NCBI GenBank assembly: GCA_015655565.1
Contig: JAATEU010000612.1
Span: 1-10,458 of the forward strand
Reading direction: 5' to 3'
DNA: 10,458 nucleotides
DNA from: Clostridiales bacterium
Lineage (GTDB): Bacteria > Bacillota > Clostridia > Lachnospirales > Lachnospiraceae
In this document: piece by piece, positions 1-6,998 of the stretch
Layout: the number at the start of each line of letters is the position of its first letter
Position numbering within the stretch: position 1 is the stretch's first letter
Program-made: the position numbers and the translations under genes
Notes under the pieces: model-generated
Seen by the model: only the letters and a program-made list of their open reading frames with translations
Databases searched by the model: none
Told to the model about the DNA's origin: nothing

Positions 1-596
1 TTATTTACATTGGATTGAGTAATTCCCATTCGTTCCGCTACTTTAAGCTGATTATCCCCATGTCTGATATAGTCCCTTATCACCTCTTTCTGCCTTTCCG
101 TCCATTTATTCTTTATTACGGTTCCCAGGGCTAAAATTGTATTTAATAATTTAACAGTTGCTTCGTTTTCCCCGTCTGCAACAATCAATATATTTGAATC
201 ACCGGACTTTCTTTTTTTTTCGTTCTCTTTCAGCTGTTCTACTGCTTCTCTCGCATTATAGTATGCAGGTCCGTCTGCCCCTAAAGGCATTTCCGGGTTT
301 ATCTCTGTGGTAATCTCACCCACCCCTATGCCAAATCTTATATTTACGGGATACATCCGTGCTTCCACCTCCGAAATAATATTCATCACATTATTTCCGC
401 ACTGCAGCAAACCCTGAAATTCATCTCCCAGAGTAATCATAAATTTAGACGAAATTTCTTGTCTGTATTTTAGATTAATATCCTCCAGAACCATTTTTAA
501 TTTTTTCTGAATCTCGTTTCTTTCATCTATTTGTTTTGATTTCTTTATATCACCTATTATTGCAATATATGGATTATAAAAGAAAAAGAAAAACAT
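1..596 (-). CDS. satD: SatD-family protein, C-terminus cut by window edge
   Basis: 198 codons are visible from the ATG at 594-596, with no stop before the window edge, so the C-terminus is missing. The start follows a good ribosome binding site (GAGGTGATAATT-ATG). The protein opens with a hydrophobic strand and the motif YIAIIGDIKKSKQ (residues 10-22). It continues with MITLGDEFQGLL (about 56-67), IRFGIGVGEITTE (about 91-103) and GADGPAYYNAREAV (about 111-124). It ends in a helix-turn-helix-like segment, TERQKEVIRDYIRHGDNQLK followed by VAERMGITQSNVN, resembling a sigma-70 region 4 or LuxR-type HTH. This motif order is typical of SatD, a family of unknown biochemical function often paired with a DUF3307 membrane protein; that partner would lie beyond position 1. 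The spacing of GD-I, GDEF and GIGxGE recalls class III cyclase/GGDEF folds, which is inference. Three palindromes upstream suggest tight control. Family call is firm; function is open. Confidence 0.85.
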   Translation of the reverse strand, partial: MFFFFFYNPYIAIIGDIKKSKQIDERNEIQKKLKMVLEDINLKYRQEISSKFMITLGDEFQGLLQCGNNVMNIISEVEARMYPVNIRFGIGVGEITTEINPEMPLGADGPAYYNAREAVEQLKENEKKRKSGDSNILIVADGENEATVKLLNTILALGTVIKNKWTERQKEVIRDYIRHGDNQLKVAERMGITQSNVN

Positions 597-617
597 AATT
601 ATCACCTCACTGCTAAT

Positions 618-646
618 AGTATACCTATTATTAACTCCAAACGCAA
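618..646 (-). promoter_or_regulatory. Putative satD promoter
   Basis: On the minus strand, TATACT (plus 618-623) is a 5-of-6 match to the -10 box. It lies 17 bases downstream of TTGCGT (plus 641-646), which matches only the TTG of the -35 consensus. The predicted transcript would start about 15 bases before the satD ribosome binding site, leaving a very short leader. The weak -35 box sits directly against the first palindrome at 649-676, so a protein bound there would sit at about -50, where an activator or a blocking repressor would act. Confidence 0.45.
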
Positions 647-648
647 CA

Positions 649-733
649 ATTATATTCGCCTGCAGGCGAATATAATATATTTATTCGTCTGTGAGGGTAT
701 ATAATTATTTTACTTCTCTGCAGGAGAATAAAA
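649..733. promoter_or_regulatory. Three tandem operator-like palindromes upstream of satD
   Basis: The first site (649-676) is a perfect 28-base palindrome with half-site CAGGCGAATATAAT, centred at 662.5. A second, imperfect copy covers 681-704 (centre 691.5): left arm TTATTCGTCTG, right arm ending GGTATATAA. A third covers 710-733 (centre 720.5), with right arm CAGGAGAATAAAA and a less exact left arm TTACTTCTCTG. All three centres are exactly 29 bases apart. The shared half-site is CAGGnGAATAtAA. This looks like an array of binding sites for a dimeric regulator, perhaps SatD itself through its C-terminal HTH; that link is inference. A lone hairpin terminator would not explain three evenly phased copies. 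Confidence 0.7.
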
Positions 734-862
734 CCGTACAATTAAATCGGAACATCTGTTGCAGTGATATAAAACAATAGTAAAATACTTGCCTCCCCCA
801 GGAGCTATGGGAATTTCATTAATATGTGGGAAAATCCAGAAGTCAACCTGCTGTTCAATTTT

Positions 863-1459
863 TTATGATTTTAGACATTGATATACCATTTTTTCAAAAA
901 TTTTCCCTTTTTCATTTACCAATTGCGATAAAACTCCGAATGTATTGAAAGCTGGCACAAGCTGTTTTCCAACGCCTTCATCTTCTGTAAATCATTTTTC
1001 CAGTCCAGGCATACATATAAAATATACCGTATTTCATTTCCAGCCCAATTTCCCGTTTGTTTTAAACAATAAAGTTCAATTGTTTCACTGTCCATAAAAT
1101 CTGTCCTGCCAAACAAAATAACTGACTTTTCATTATTGCAGTAAGACATGATTTTCTCATTGCCCCGAAATATATTCTCCATCAGCTTTTGACTCTTACT
1201 GCTTTTACAGTGTTTAAAACTAATTAATTGAAAAAATTGTTCTTCCGAAATATATTCAAAATCCTTATATATATGAATCATGGAATCCTCAGGCAGTAAG
1301 TGCTGAAACCGATATTTTCTCCAATTCTTTACGAAGGTCCTGCATCTCCGTTTTAATTGTTCTTGAACTGACTGCCAATCTTTTTGCAATCTCATCTGCA
1401 GTTAATGGTGCATCACTGACCGCCAGCCGGTAAATAATACCTTGCTGCCTATTTTTCAT
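863..1459 (-). pseudogene. Decayed PRD/BglG-type regulator: HTH_11 start and EIIA-like end, frameshifted, middle missing
   Basis: The reading starts at ATG 1457-1459 behind a perfect AGGAGG site. It encodes MKNRQQGIIYRLAVSDAPLT and then ADEIAKRLAVSSRTIKTEMQ, ending DLRKELEK: a typical HTH_11 domain of PTS-regulated antiterminators or activators. That frame stops at a TGA near 1290. From about 1320 the neighbouring frame takes over (HLLPEDSMIHIYKDFEYISE and onward) and runs to a TAA at 916. It resembles the EIIA_2 domain that closes these regulators, ending EIRYILYVCLDWKN... HSEFYR. Near 922 the reading must return to the first frame to continue as QLVNEKGKIFEKMVYQCLKS, with its stop at 863. 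About 190 codons remain of a family usually over 600 residues, so the second HTH, PRDs and EIIB are gone. The segment matching the IPHG phospho-histidine motif reads ILFG, so the histidine is lost. Two frame changes plus a large internal loss indicate a dead gene. The HTH piece could still be translated as a 56-residue peptide. Confidence 0.75.
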
Positions 1460-1517
1460 AATTGCCTCCTATCCGCCGTTTTCCCCCTGCAAAAGATTTT
1501 TACCATCTGTACAGGTA

Positions 1518-1546
1518 ACTTTAACTTAAAAATCCGTCCTTCACAA
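1518..1546 (-). promoter_or_regulatory. Possible promoter of the decayed regulator
   Basis: Minus-strand TTGTGA (plus 1541-1546) and TAAAGT (plus 1518-1523) are 17 bases apart, each a 4-of-6 match. They sit about 60 bases upstream of the regulator's start. A small inverted repeat, TTACC/GGTAA (1500-1504 and 1514-1518) around the core CTGTACAG, overlaps the predicted start point and could be an operator. The evidence is weak. The rest of 1460-1611 shows nothing I recognise. Confidence 0.25.
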
Positions 1547-1606
1547 GATTTATTTCCAGTGTGTTTCCGTTGCCGCATTAAACGGATGTGTTTTGCGGCT
1601 TCAACG

Positions 1607-1657
1607 TTTAAAAGCCATGCATAACAGTTGTCGGTAAAACAACCTTATGCATGGCTT
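1607..1657 (-). terminator. Hairpin terminator after the chemoreceptor gene
   Basis: A perfect 13-base stem pairs AAGCCATGCATAA (plus 1612-1624) with TTATGCATGGCTT (1645-1657). An inner GTTGT/ACAAC stem (1627-1631 with 1639-1643) extends it. Read on the minus strand, the stem ends in GGCTTTTAAA, so only a short U-run follows. It lies about 75 bases past the stop of the chemoreceptor gene, in the right place for a Rho-independent terminator. The short U-tract lowers confidence. Confidence 0.6.
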
Positions 1658-1690
1658 AAGTCCCCTGTATAAGAGGCGGGGGGTGGACTT
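1658..1690. repeat. Degenerate copy of the GC-rich hairpin repeat
   Basis: AAGTCC (1658-1663) pairs with GGACTT (1685-1690) around a C-rich/G-rich core. On the minus strand it reads CCCCGCCTCTTATACA and then GGGGACTT, matching in pattern the CCCCGCC-loop-GGCGGGG-ACTT unit seen twice at 3811-3989. The right half of the stem is altered. It abuts the terminator stem at 1612-1657 and, with the block at 3811-3989, brackets the chemoreceptor gene. Confidence 0.5.
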
Positions 1691-1732
1691 TTATCCTACG
1701 TTTTTCCGGCCAGATATTTAAAAAACTCTGTA

Positions 1733-3721
1733 CTAGATTTTAAAGCGGCTAATTATTCCATAAAGATTCTGTGCCAAGTTTGCCAATCCTTCACTGGAAC
1801 CGGCAATTTCTTCCATAGAAGAAACCTGCTCCTCCATTACTGCCGAAGCTTCCTGCGTTGCAGCGGAATTTTCTTCTGCAATGGCAGTAAGACTTCGCAT
1901 GATATCAAGTATTTCATTCTTCATTCCGTCCATTTCATCTCCCGAGGTATGAATATCCTCCGCCGCTTTCATTGCCTTTGCTATTGCTTCTTCAATAATC
2001 CTGAATTTATCTTTGCTGTTCATTACACTATCCGTTTGCTCGCCAACAATGACAGACACTCTTTCCATTGTTTTTACAGCCTCCAGGGAATTGTCACATA
2101 GCTCATTCACCATTTCACCGATTGATCCGGAGGATGCTGCCGATTGTTCCGCCAACTTTCTAATTTCTTCCGCCACTACAGCAAATCCTTTTCCTGCTTC
2201 ACCTGCTCTTGCTGCTTCTATAGAAGCATTAAGGGATAATAAATTCGTCTGTTCCGCTATGGAATTAATTACATTGCTGGCTTCTTCAATCTTTAAAGAA
2301 CTGGAATTGGTTTTTTGAATCACATTATATATTTGCTTATTTGCAACATTATTTTCTTCCGTCCTTTTAAATAAATTCTCTATCTCTTTTAAACCTTCTG
2401 AAACAGCCTCCGATACTTTTTGTGACGCGGTACCTAAATCATTTACACAGACAAGATTCTTTTTTATGGAATCTCCTAACATTGCGGCCTTAAAAGAACC
2501 GGCTTCCGTGTCAGACGCCTGCTCGGATGCTCCGTCCGCAATCTCTGCCACTGTTTTTGCAACTTCTAAAGCAGCAGTTGAAGATTGTCCTGACACAGCA
2601 GTGAGTTCTTGTGAGGCTGCCGCAACTTGTTCCGACGACCTTCTGAATTCCTTAATAATTGTTCTAAGATTATCCGTTATACTTTGAACGGCAGAATTCA
2701 GCCCGCCAATCTCATCTTTTCGTTTTAGATCCGTTTTACTTACATCTCCCGTAATATCTAAACCGGCTAATTGCTCCACATGTTTTACCGCTTTTACGAT
2801 AGGTGATGCGATGGAATTTCCAACAAAATAAGTAATAATAATACTAACCAGCAAAGTTATTATAATGATAAGTACAGACATATTCCGCAGTGTCGGAATG
2901 GCTGATAAGACTTCCTCTTTGCTGGCAGTAAAAACCATAATCCAATCTGTACCCTGTATTGTTGTAAATCCATAAAATTCCCTCCACACGCCGCTTGTGA
3001 GTTCAATAATTCCTTCTTTTTCTTCTAACATTTTCTGATATGCTAAAGCAACCGGCTCCAGGCTTTTATCTTCCGCTGCCGCCTGGACAGGATTATACTG
3101 GTTTAATACCAATTCCCTGTCAGGGCTGGCTATCACCGTTCCCTTTGCATTTATAATAAAGGCGCCGCCTTCTTTCCCATACCCCATATCATCAATAATC
3201 TCGCTTAAGGCATTGCCATCCCTGCGCCCTACCAAAGCTCCTACCACTCCGCCGTCTTTTTCAACAGGCATAGCATACATTAAATCAACTTTTCGCGATT
3301 GTTCATTGAAGGCAAAATTATGTGCTTCTTTATCACCCTCTAAAGCCTTTCTTGCGGTATCGCTTTCCGATAATTGAATCATCAGGCCATTGGAATAAAA
3401 AACTTTACCTTTTAAGTTCATTGCACCAATATCAGTAAAACCGGAAGATTCCAATTGATTTTGAAGTATGGGTTTTTGAACTTCCAGATCCATGCTTTGA
3501 ATCTGTGTCAGCGCCGCAAGGGTTTCCAACGTCCGTCTCTGGGTTTCCATCCGGCTCTCTGTTACGGCTGCGCCTTGCTTTGCCAATGTAACCAATAACG
3601 ATTTTGTATCCCCTGTAATGAAATTACCTGATATCACCATTGTGGCAGCCCCTATTGTTACGGATGATATTATAATTAAGACACAGGAACTAAATATTAG
3701 TTTTAATTTAATGCTTCTCAT
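1733..3721 (-). CDS. Methyl-accepting chemotaxis protein with dCache-type sensor
   Basis: This is a 662-residue transmembrane chemoreceptor that would signal to CheA/CheW. A first membrane helix (about residues 7-28) is followed by an extracytoplasmic sensor region (about 30-270). That region has Cache-like features, including [16 protein letters not shown] and [16 protein letters not shown] second helix ([20 protein letters not shown], about 281-300) leads to a HAMP linker (about 301-355) and the MCP signalling domain. The domain carries the highly conserved hairpin tip, [20 protein letters not shown] followed by [20 protein letters not shown]. There is no CheR/CheB-tethering pentapeptide at the C-terminus, which ends SRFKI. 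I chose the ATG at 3719-3721 because AAGGGGTG lies about 9 bases upstream; an in-frame GTG at 3731-3733 lies inside that ribosome binding site. The gene follows the inositol genes on the same strand, separated by a structured repeat block. A link to cyclitol sensing is only suggested by position. Confidence 0.93.
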   Translation of the reverse strand: MRSIKLKLIFSSCVLIIISSVTIGAATMVISGNFITGDTKSLLVTLAKQGAAVTESRMETQRRTLETLAALTQIQSMDLEVQKPILQNQLESSGFTDIGAMNLKGKVFYSNGLMIQLSESDTARKALEGDKEAHNFAFNEQSRKVDLMYAMPVEKDGGVVGALVGRRDGNALSEIIDDMGYGKEGGAFIINAKGTVIASPDRELVLNQYNPVQAAAEDKSLEPVALAYQKMLEEKEGIIELTSGVWREFYGFTTIQGTDWIMVFTASKEEVLSAIPTLRNMSVLIIIITLLVSIIITYFVGNSIASPIVKAVKHVEQLAGLDITGDVSKTDLKRKDEIGGLNSAVQSITDNLRTIIKEFRRSSEQVAAASQELTAVSGQSSTAALEVAKTVAEIADGASEQASDTEAGSFKAAMLGDSIKKNLVCVNDLGTASQKVSEAVSEGLKEIENLFKRTEENNVANKQIYNVIQKTNSSSLKIEEASNVINSIAEQTNLLSLNASIEAARAGEAGKGFAVVAEEIRKLAEQSAASSGSIGEMVNELCDNSLEAVKTMERVSVIVGEQTDSVMNSKDKFRIIEEAIAKAMKAAEDIHTSGDEMDGMKNEILDIMRSLTAIAEENSAATQEASAVMEEQVSSMEEIAGSSEGLANLAQNLYGIISRFKI

Positions 3722-3734
3722 TTGTACGTTCACC

Positions 3735-3782
3735 CCTTAATTGAAATTAAGGTTACAGAAATCTAATTTTCCATAACCTTAA
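3735..3782 (-). promoter_or_regulatory. Mutually exclusive hairpins over the chemoreceptor ribosome binding site
   Basis: Three segments of the minus-strand leader can pair in two ways. Segment A (TTAAGGTTA, plus 3774-3782) pairs over 9 bases with segment B (TAACCTTAA, plus 3747-3755), leaving an 18-base loop. Segment B can instead pair with segment C (CCTTAATT with AATTAAGG, plus 3745-3752 and 3735-3742), giving a 7-8 bp stem with a tiny loop. Segment C contains the AAGG of the Shine-Dalgarno sequence. A:B would leave the ribosome binding site free and B:C would hide it. Upstream, TTGACA (plus 3804-3809) is a perfect -35 box, but no good -10 box lies at the usual distance (GTGGTT or TGGTTA). 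As double-stranded DNA, B-C could equally be an operator. Confidence 0.5.
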
Positions 3783-3810
3783 CCACATTTCTAAGAACTG
3801 CCTTGTCAAA

Positions 3811-3989
3811 CCCCCGCCTATAAGGCGGGGGACTTCCTTGATAGGATCAAAGCGGATATTCGCAATCCGCTGCCGCTACTTGCTCATAACCTATCACGCA
3901 GCTTTGCTGCTGTTTCAGCAGGAGCACTGCTCCCGCCGAAACAAGTAAGTCCAGCCCCGCCTATGAGGCGGGGGACTTCCTTAATAGGT
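3811..3989. repeat. Structured block bounded by two direct hairpin repeats, possibly a non-autonomous IS200/IS605-type element
   Basis: Two near-identical direct repeats, at 3812-3845 and 3955-3988, differ at only two positions. Each forms a CCCCGCC-TATRA-GGCGGGG hairpin followed by GGACTTCCTTRATAGG. They are offset by 143 bases. The DNA between them is itself rich in hairpins: AGCGGAT/ATCCGCT (3851-3871), GCAGC-TTT-GCTGC (3898-3910), GGAG/CTCC (3921-3933) and an enclosing TGTTTC/GAAACA pair. A related tail, GGCGGGAGATTTCC then CTGACAGGTTAAA, occurs on the minus strand at 8598-8625. Same-strand subterminal hairpins with no inverted termini fit palindrome-associated elements mobilised by IS200/IS605 Y1 transposases. 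A structured noncoding RNA or a REP-like bidirectional terminator also fits. There is no U-run on either side. The block separates iolE from the chemoreceptor leader. Confidence 0.6.
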
Positions 3990-3995
3990 TAAATA

Positions 3996-4889
3996 CTATA
4001 AACCTGTCTTTTCCGCAATATACTTTCTTGCTCTGATTGCATACTCCAATGGATTGGCAAGAGCCGGATCCTGTTCTGCCTCCACTAACATATAGCCCTT
4101 ATAATCCGCTTCTTCCAGCATTTTGAAAATAGGTTCAAAATCAATACATCCATCCCCCGGTATTGTAAATGTCCCAAGACGCACTCCCTGTAAAAAGCTC
4201 AGGTGTTCCTCTCTTACTTTTTTTACAACTTCAGGTCTTATATCTTTCAGATGAACGTGCTTAATGCGATGTATATATTTCTTCACTATTGTTAATGGAT
4301 CCACTCCACTGTAAGCGAAATGTCCCGTATCAAAAAGAAGGCTTACATATTCCGGCTCTGTGCTCTTCATAAAGCGATCCACCTCTTCTTCCGTCTGCAC
4401 AACAGTTCCCATGTGATGATGATAGGTCAGCGACAAACCCTTCTCTTTTGCAATTCTTCCCAGTTTGTCAAGGCCTGCAGAGAGTTTCTCCCATTCTTCG
4501 TCGTTCATAACATGCTTCTCATCAAAAACTGCTTTCTCAAGTCCTTGAATACTATGTCCCTGTTCCGCAACACCAATTACTTTTGCTCCCATAGCCTTTA
4601 AAAAATCTGCCTGCCTGATAAATTCCGCTTCTGTTTCTTCGTACGGCCTGGTAGTTAAAAAGGAAGAAAACCAGCAATTACATATCTGCATTCCTCTTAA
4701 ATCCAGGGCTTTTTTCAGTGTATCAACATCTTTAGGATATTTATTGCCAATCTCAGAGCCGGTAAAGCCAGCCAAAGCCATTTCACTTACGCATTGCTCA
4801 AAGGTATTTTCTTTGCCCAAATCCGGCATATCATCATTGGTCCATGCAATCGGGGCGATTCCTAATTTTACTTTGCTTTTATCTAACAT
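3996..4889 (-). CDS. iolE: Inosose dehydratase (2-keto-myo-inositol dehydratase) IolE
   Basis: IolE dehydrates 2-keto-myo-inositol (scyllo-inosose) to 3D-(3,5/4)-trihydroxycyclohexane-1,2-dione, step two of inositol breakdown, in the cytoplasm. The 297-residue length matches typical IolE proteins. It is a metal-dependent TIM barrel of the xylose isomerase-like superfamily. The N-terminus [18 protein letters not shown] is characteristic of IolE. Likely metal and substrate residues are visible in YHHHMGT (156-162), [12 protein letters not shown] (185-194), HVHLKD (211-216) and LVEAEQD (268-274). The start has AGAGGAG about 9 bases upstream, and only 18 bases separate it from the iolG stop. It is the last gene of the operon. 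Related dehydratases act on other keto-sugars, so the substrate is inferred from neighbours plus family. Confidence 0.93.
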   Translation of the reverse strand: MLDKSKVKLGIAPIAWTNDDMPDLGKENTFEQCVSEMALAGFTGSEIGNKYPKDVDTLKKALDLRGMQICNCWFSSFLTTRPYEETEAEFIRQADFLKAMGAKVIGVAEQGHSIQGLEKAVFDEKHVMNDEEWEKLSAGLDKLGRIAKEKGLSLTYHHHMGTVVQTEEEVDRFMKSTEPEYVSLLFDTGHFAYSGVDPLTIVKKYIHRIKHVHLKDIRPEVVKKVREEHLSFLQGVRLGTFTIPGDGCIDFEPIFKMLEEADYKGYMLVEAEQDPALANPLEYAIRARKYIAEKTGL

Positions 4890-4907
4890 ATCCTATTGCT
4901 CCTCTAT

Positions 4908-5921
4908 TTAGAATATTATTTCCGAGATTTTTACCGGACGGTTCTCATCTAAAGATTTCTTTGCTGCAACTGCAATTAGAATCGGCTGCAATCCTGCCTC
5001 AATATCCACAGGAACTTCCGCGTCCTTCTCAATTGCATCCGTAAATTCAGATACCTCCCTTGAAAAGGACTGCATATAACGCTCAAGGAAAAAGTACAAT
5101 GGTTTTTCTCCTGTTACACCATCGGCTGTACTGAGTATTGCTGTAGAAAGAGCATCGTTGCCTACGGCAATCTGGCCCTTAGAGCCAAATACTTCCGCCC
5201 TTTGATCATATCCGTAAACAGCCTGCCTTGAATTATCAATTACCGCAAGTGCTCCATTTGCCATCTTCATGGTAATAACCGCCGTATCAATGTCTCCCAC
5301 ACCCGCAATGTCCGGATTCACCAGAGCCGCTCCTGCTGCATAAACCTCCGTTACCTGACTGCCGGACAGAAAACATGCCATGTCAAAATCGTGAATCGTC
5401 ATATCCAGGAACATTCCTCCCGAACTCTTTACATATTCAATCGGCGGTGCCTGGGGATCACGGGCTGTGATACGTATCAGATGGATATCTCCTACTTTTC
5501 CGACCTCCACCGCATTTTTTACTGCCTGGAAATTATGGTCGAATCTTCTATTGAAGCCTACCTGAAATTTCACATTTGATTTCTTCAGCTCTTCCATAAC
5601 TTCTTTGATTTTATTCAGGTCTTGGGATATTGGTTTTTCACAAAAAACATGTTTCCCCGCTCGAATCGCTTCTATAGAAATATCTGCATGGGTATCGGTA
5701 GAAGAACAAATCATAACCGCATCAATCTCAGGGTCTTCTAAAATGTTACGATAGTCTTTATAACAGGCTTTAATTCCTAATCCCGTTGCCCACTCCGTTA
5801 TTTCTTCCTTCAGGTACGGATCGGCAATGGCGGTTACAACTGCATTTTTTACACCATAGGTAACCCCTTCTCCATGTACTTTACCGATTCTGCCGGCACC
5901 AATAATACCAATTTTGATCAT
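4908..5921 (-). CDS. iolG: Inositol 2-dehydrogenase IolG (Gfo/Idh/MocA family)
   Basis: IolG oxidises myo-inositol to 2-keto-myo-inositol using NAD+, the first catabolic step. The 337-residue protein begins MIKIGIIGAGRIG, the Rossmann GxGxxG nucleotide-binding motif. GKHVFCEKPIS carries the EKP lysine (K96), and GGMFLDMTIHDFDMACFL holds the catalytic Asp-His pair (D173, H177) at the positions expected from Bacillus IolG. I chose the ATG at 5919-5921 over an in-frame GTG at 5937-5939, because AAAGGA sits about 9 bases before the ATG and overlaps the codons after the GTG. The gene lies 75 bases after the permease and just before iolE, which supports an inositol role. Paralogues in this family use scyllo- or chiro-inositol or other sugars, so the exact stereoisomer is uncertain. 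Confidence 0.92.
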   Translation of the reverse strand: MIKIGIIGAGRIGKVHGEGVTYGVKNAVVTAIADPYLKEEITEWATGLGIKACYKDYRNILEDPEIDAVMICSSTDTHADISIEAIRAGKHVFCEKPISQDLNKIKEVMEELKKSNVKFQVGFNRRFDHNFQAVKNAVEVGKVGDIHLIRITARDPQAPPIEYVKSSGGMFLDMTIHDFDMACFLSGSQVTEVYAAGAALVNPDIAGVGDIDTAVITMKMANGALAVIDNSRQAVYGYDQRAEVFGSKGQIAVGNDALSTAILSTADGVTGEKPLYFFLERYMQSFSREVSEFTDAIEKDAEVPVDIEAGLQPILIAVAAKKSLDENRPVKISEIIF

Positions 5922-5996
5922 CTGAATCCATCCTTTCACCTTCTGTTTTTTTCATTTAATTCCTAACCCTTGTTTTAAAGCATCAACTTCACGGAT

Positions 5997-6998
5997 TTAT
6001 TTACCTTCCAGTCTTCTTGCTTTTGCTTCCATTCTATGACGGGTAACATCAATGAATACCGCTGCAATAATTACAAAGCCAATCACCATATATTGTACAT
6101 CACTTGCTGCATTTAAAAGAGTAAGTCGATTTCTGATAATGGATATAATCAAGGCTCCGATTAAGGTTCCCCAGATGGTTCCCTTTCCGCCCATAAAGGA
6201 TGCTCCGCCAATGATACATGCTGCAATCGCATCGGTATCATACGGAGAGATGGCAGAGACGGGATTGGCAACGCCGGAACGTCCTACGATTACAATACCT
6301 GCAATTGCACACACAAAGCCTGACAGTGAATATACAAAGATCAATACATTATCCGCATTAATTCCCGAAAGTCTCGTTGCTTCCGGATTACCGCCCACAC
6401 AATAAATTGTTCTTCCCAACGCTGTATAATTTAATAATAAATGAAAACATACAAACAACAACAGCATTGCTAAAAATGCCACCGGAATTCCGGAAAAACT
6501 GCCGTTTTTAAAAACATTAGCAGATCCAAGCCACGTGACGGAATTTGGAAAACCGCTGATTGTCTTAGTTGAAACCACAAACAATGCCAGGCCGCAAAGC
6601 ACGTTTTTCATACCCAGAGTGGATACAAAAGGATGGGGTAAATGCAGTTTGGTCAGAAGAAGTCCATTAATACAGCCCACTCCAACTCCCGTGAGGATAC
6701 ATGCACCTAACAAAACAACCGGATTGGCGATTCCAAACTTATCCGACAGCATTCCCATAACACATGCACACAGAACCGCATTGGCTCCTACTGATAAATC
6801 AATACCTGCAGTGATTAAAACTACCAGCATGCCCGATGCAATTAATCCATTTACCCCAGTCTGCCTTAATATGTTCATAATATTATTGATTGTTAAGAAA
6901 TTAGGACTGGCAACTGATAAAATAATCGATAAAACAAGCAATGCAAGTAATGGACCTAATTTTCCGAGAATTTTCTTCATATTTAACGATTTTTCCAT
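5997..6998 (-). CDS. Sugar (probably inositol) ABC transporter permease, RbsC type
   Basis: This inner-membrane subunit (BPD_transp_2 family, 333 residues) would form the homodimeric channel of the importer. It has about eight to ten hydrophobic helices, starting near residues 14-30. The family-typical segments are present: VLITAGIDLSVGA (59-71), GRTIYCVGGNPEATRLSGI (195-213) and DAIAACIIGGASFMGGKGTI (256-275). The ATG at 6996-6998 overlaps the TAA of the ATPase gene as TAATG and has GGGGAGG 9 bases upstream. An earlier in-frame ATG at 7014-7016 lies immediately upstream of that ribosome binding site and is unlikely. Translational coupling with the ATPase is expected. Substrate is assigned only by linkage to iolG and iolE. 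Confidence 0.93.
   Translation of the reverse strand: MEKSLNMKKILGKLGPLLALLVLSIILSVASPNFLTINNIMNILRQTGVNGLIASGMLVVLITAGIDLSVGANAVLCACVMGMLSDKFGIANPVVLLGACILTGVGVGCINGLLLTKLHLPHPFVSTLGMKNVLCGLALFVVSTKTISGFPNSVTWLGSANVFKNGSFSGIPVAFLAMLLLFVCFHLLLNYTALGRTIYCVGGNPEATRLSGINADNVLIFVYSLSGFVCAIAGIVIVGRSGVANPVSAISPYDTDAIAACIIGGASFMGGKGTIWGTLIGALIISIIRNRLTLLNAASDVQYMVIGFVIIAAVFIDVTRHRMEAKARRLEGK

Noticed and set aside
649..676. The perfect palindrome as a Rho-independent terminator
   Set aside because: It is followed by AT-alternating DNA rather than a U-run, it abuts the satD promoter, and two phased relatives lie next to it, which favours an operator.
3722..3733. GTG start giving four extra residues on the chemoreceptor
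   Set aside because: The GTG overlaps the AAGGGGTG that serves as ribosome site for the ATG at 3719-3721, and it has no ribosome site of its own.
3812..3988. Direct repeats considered as a CRISPR remnant
   Set aside because: Only two repeat units with a 109-base gap between them, an internal GC-rich stem and no cas genes; this does not fit CRISPR geometry.
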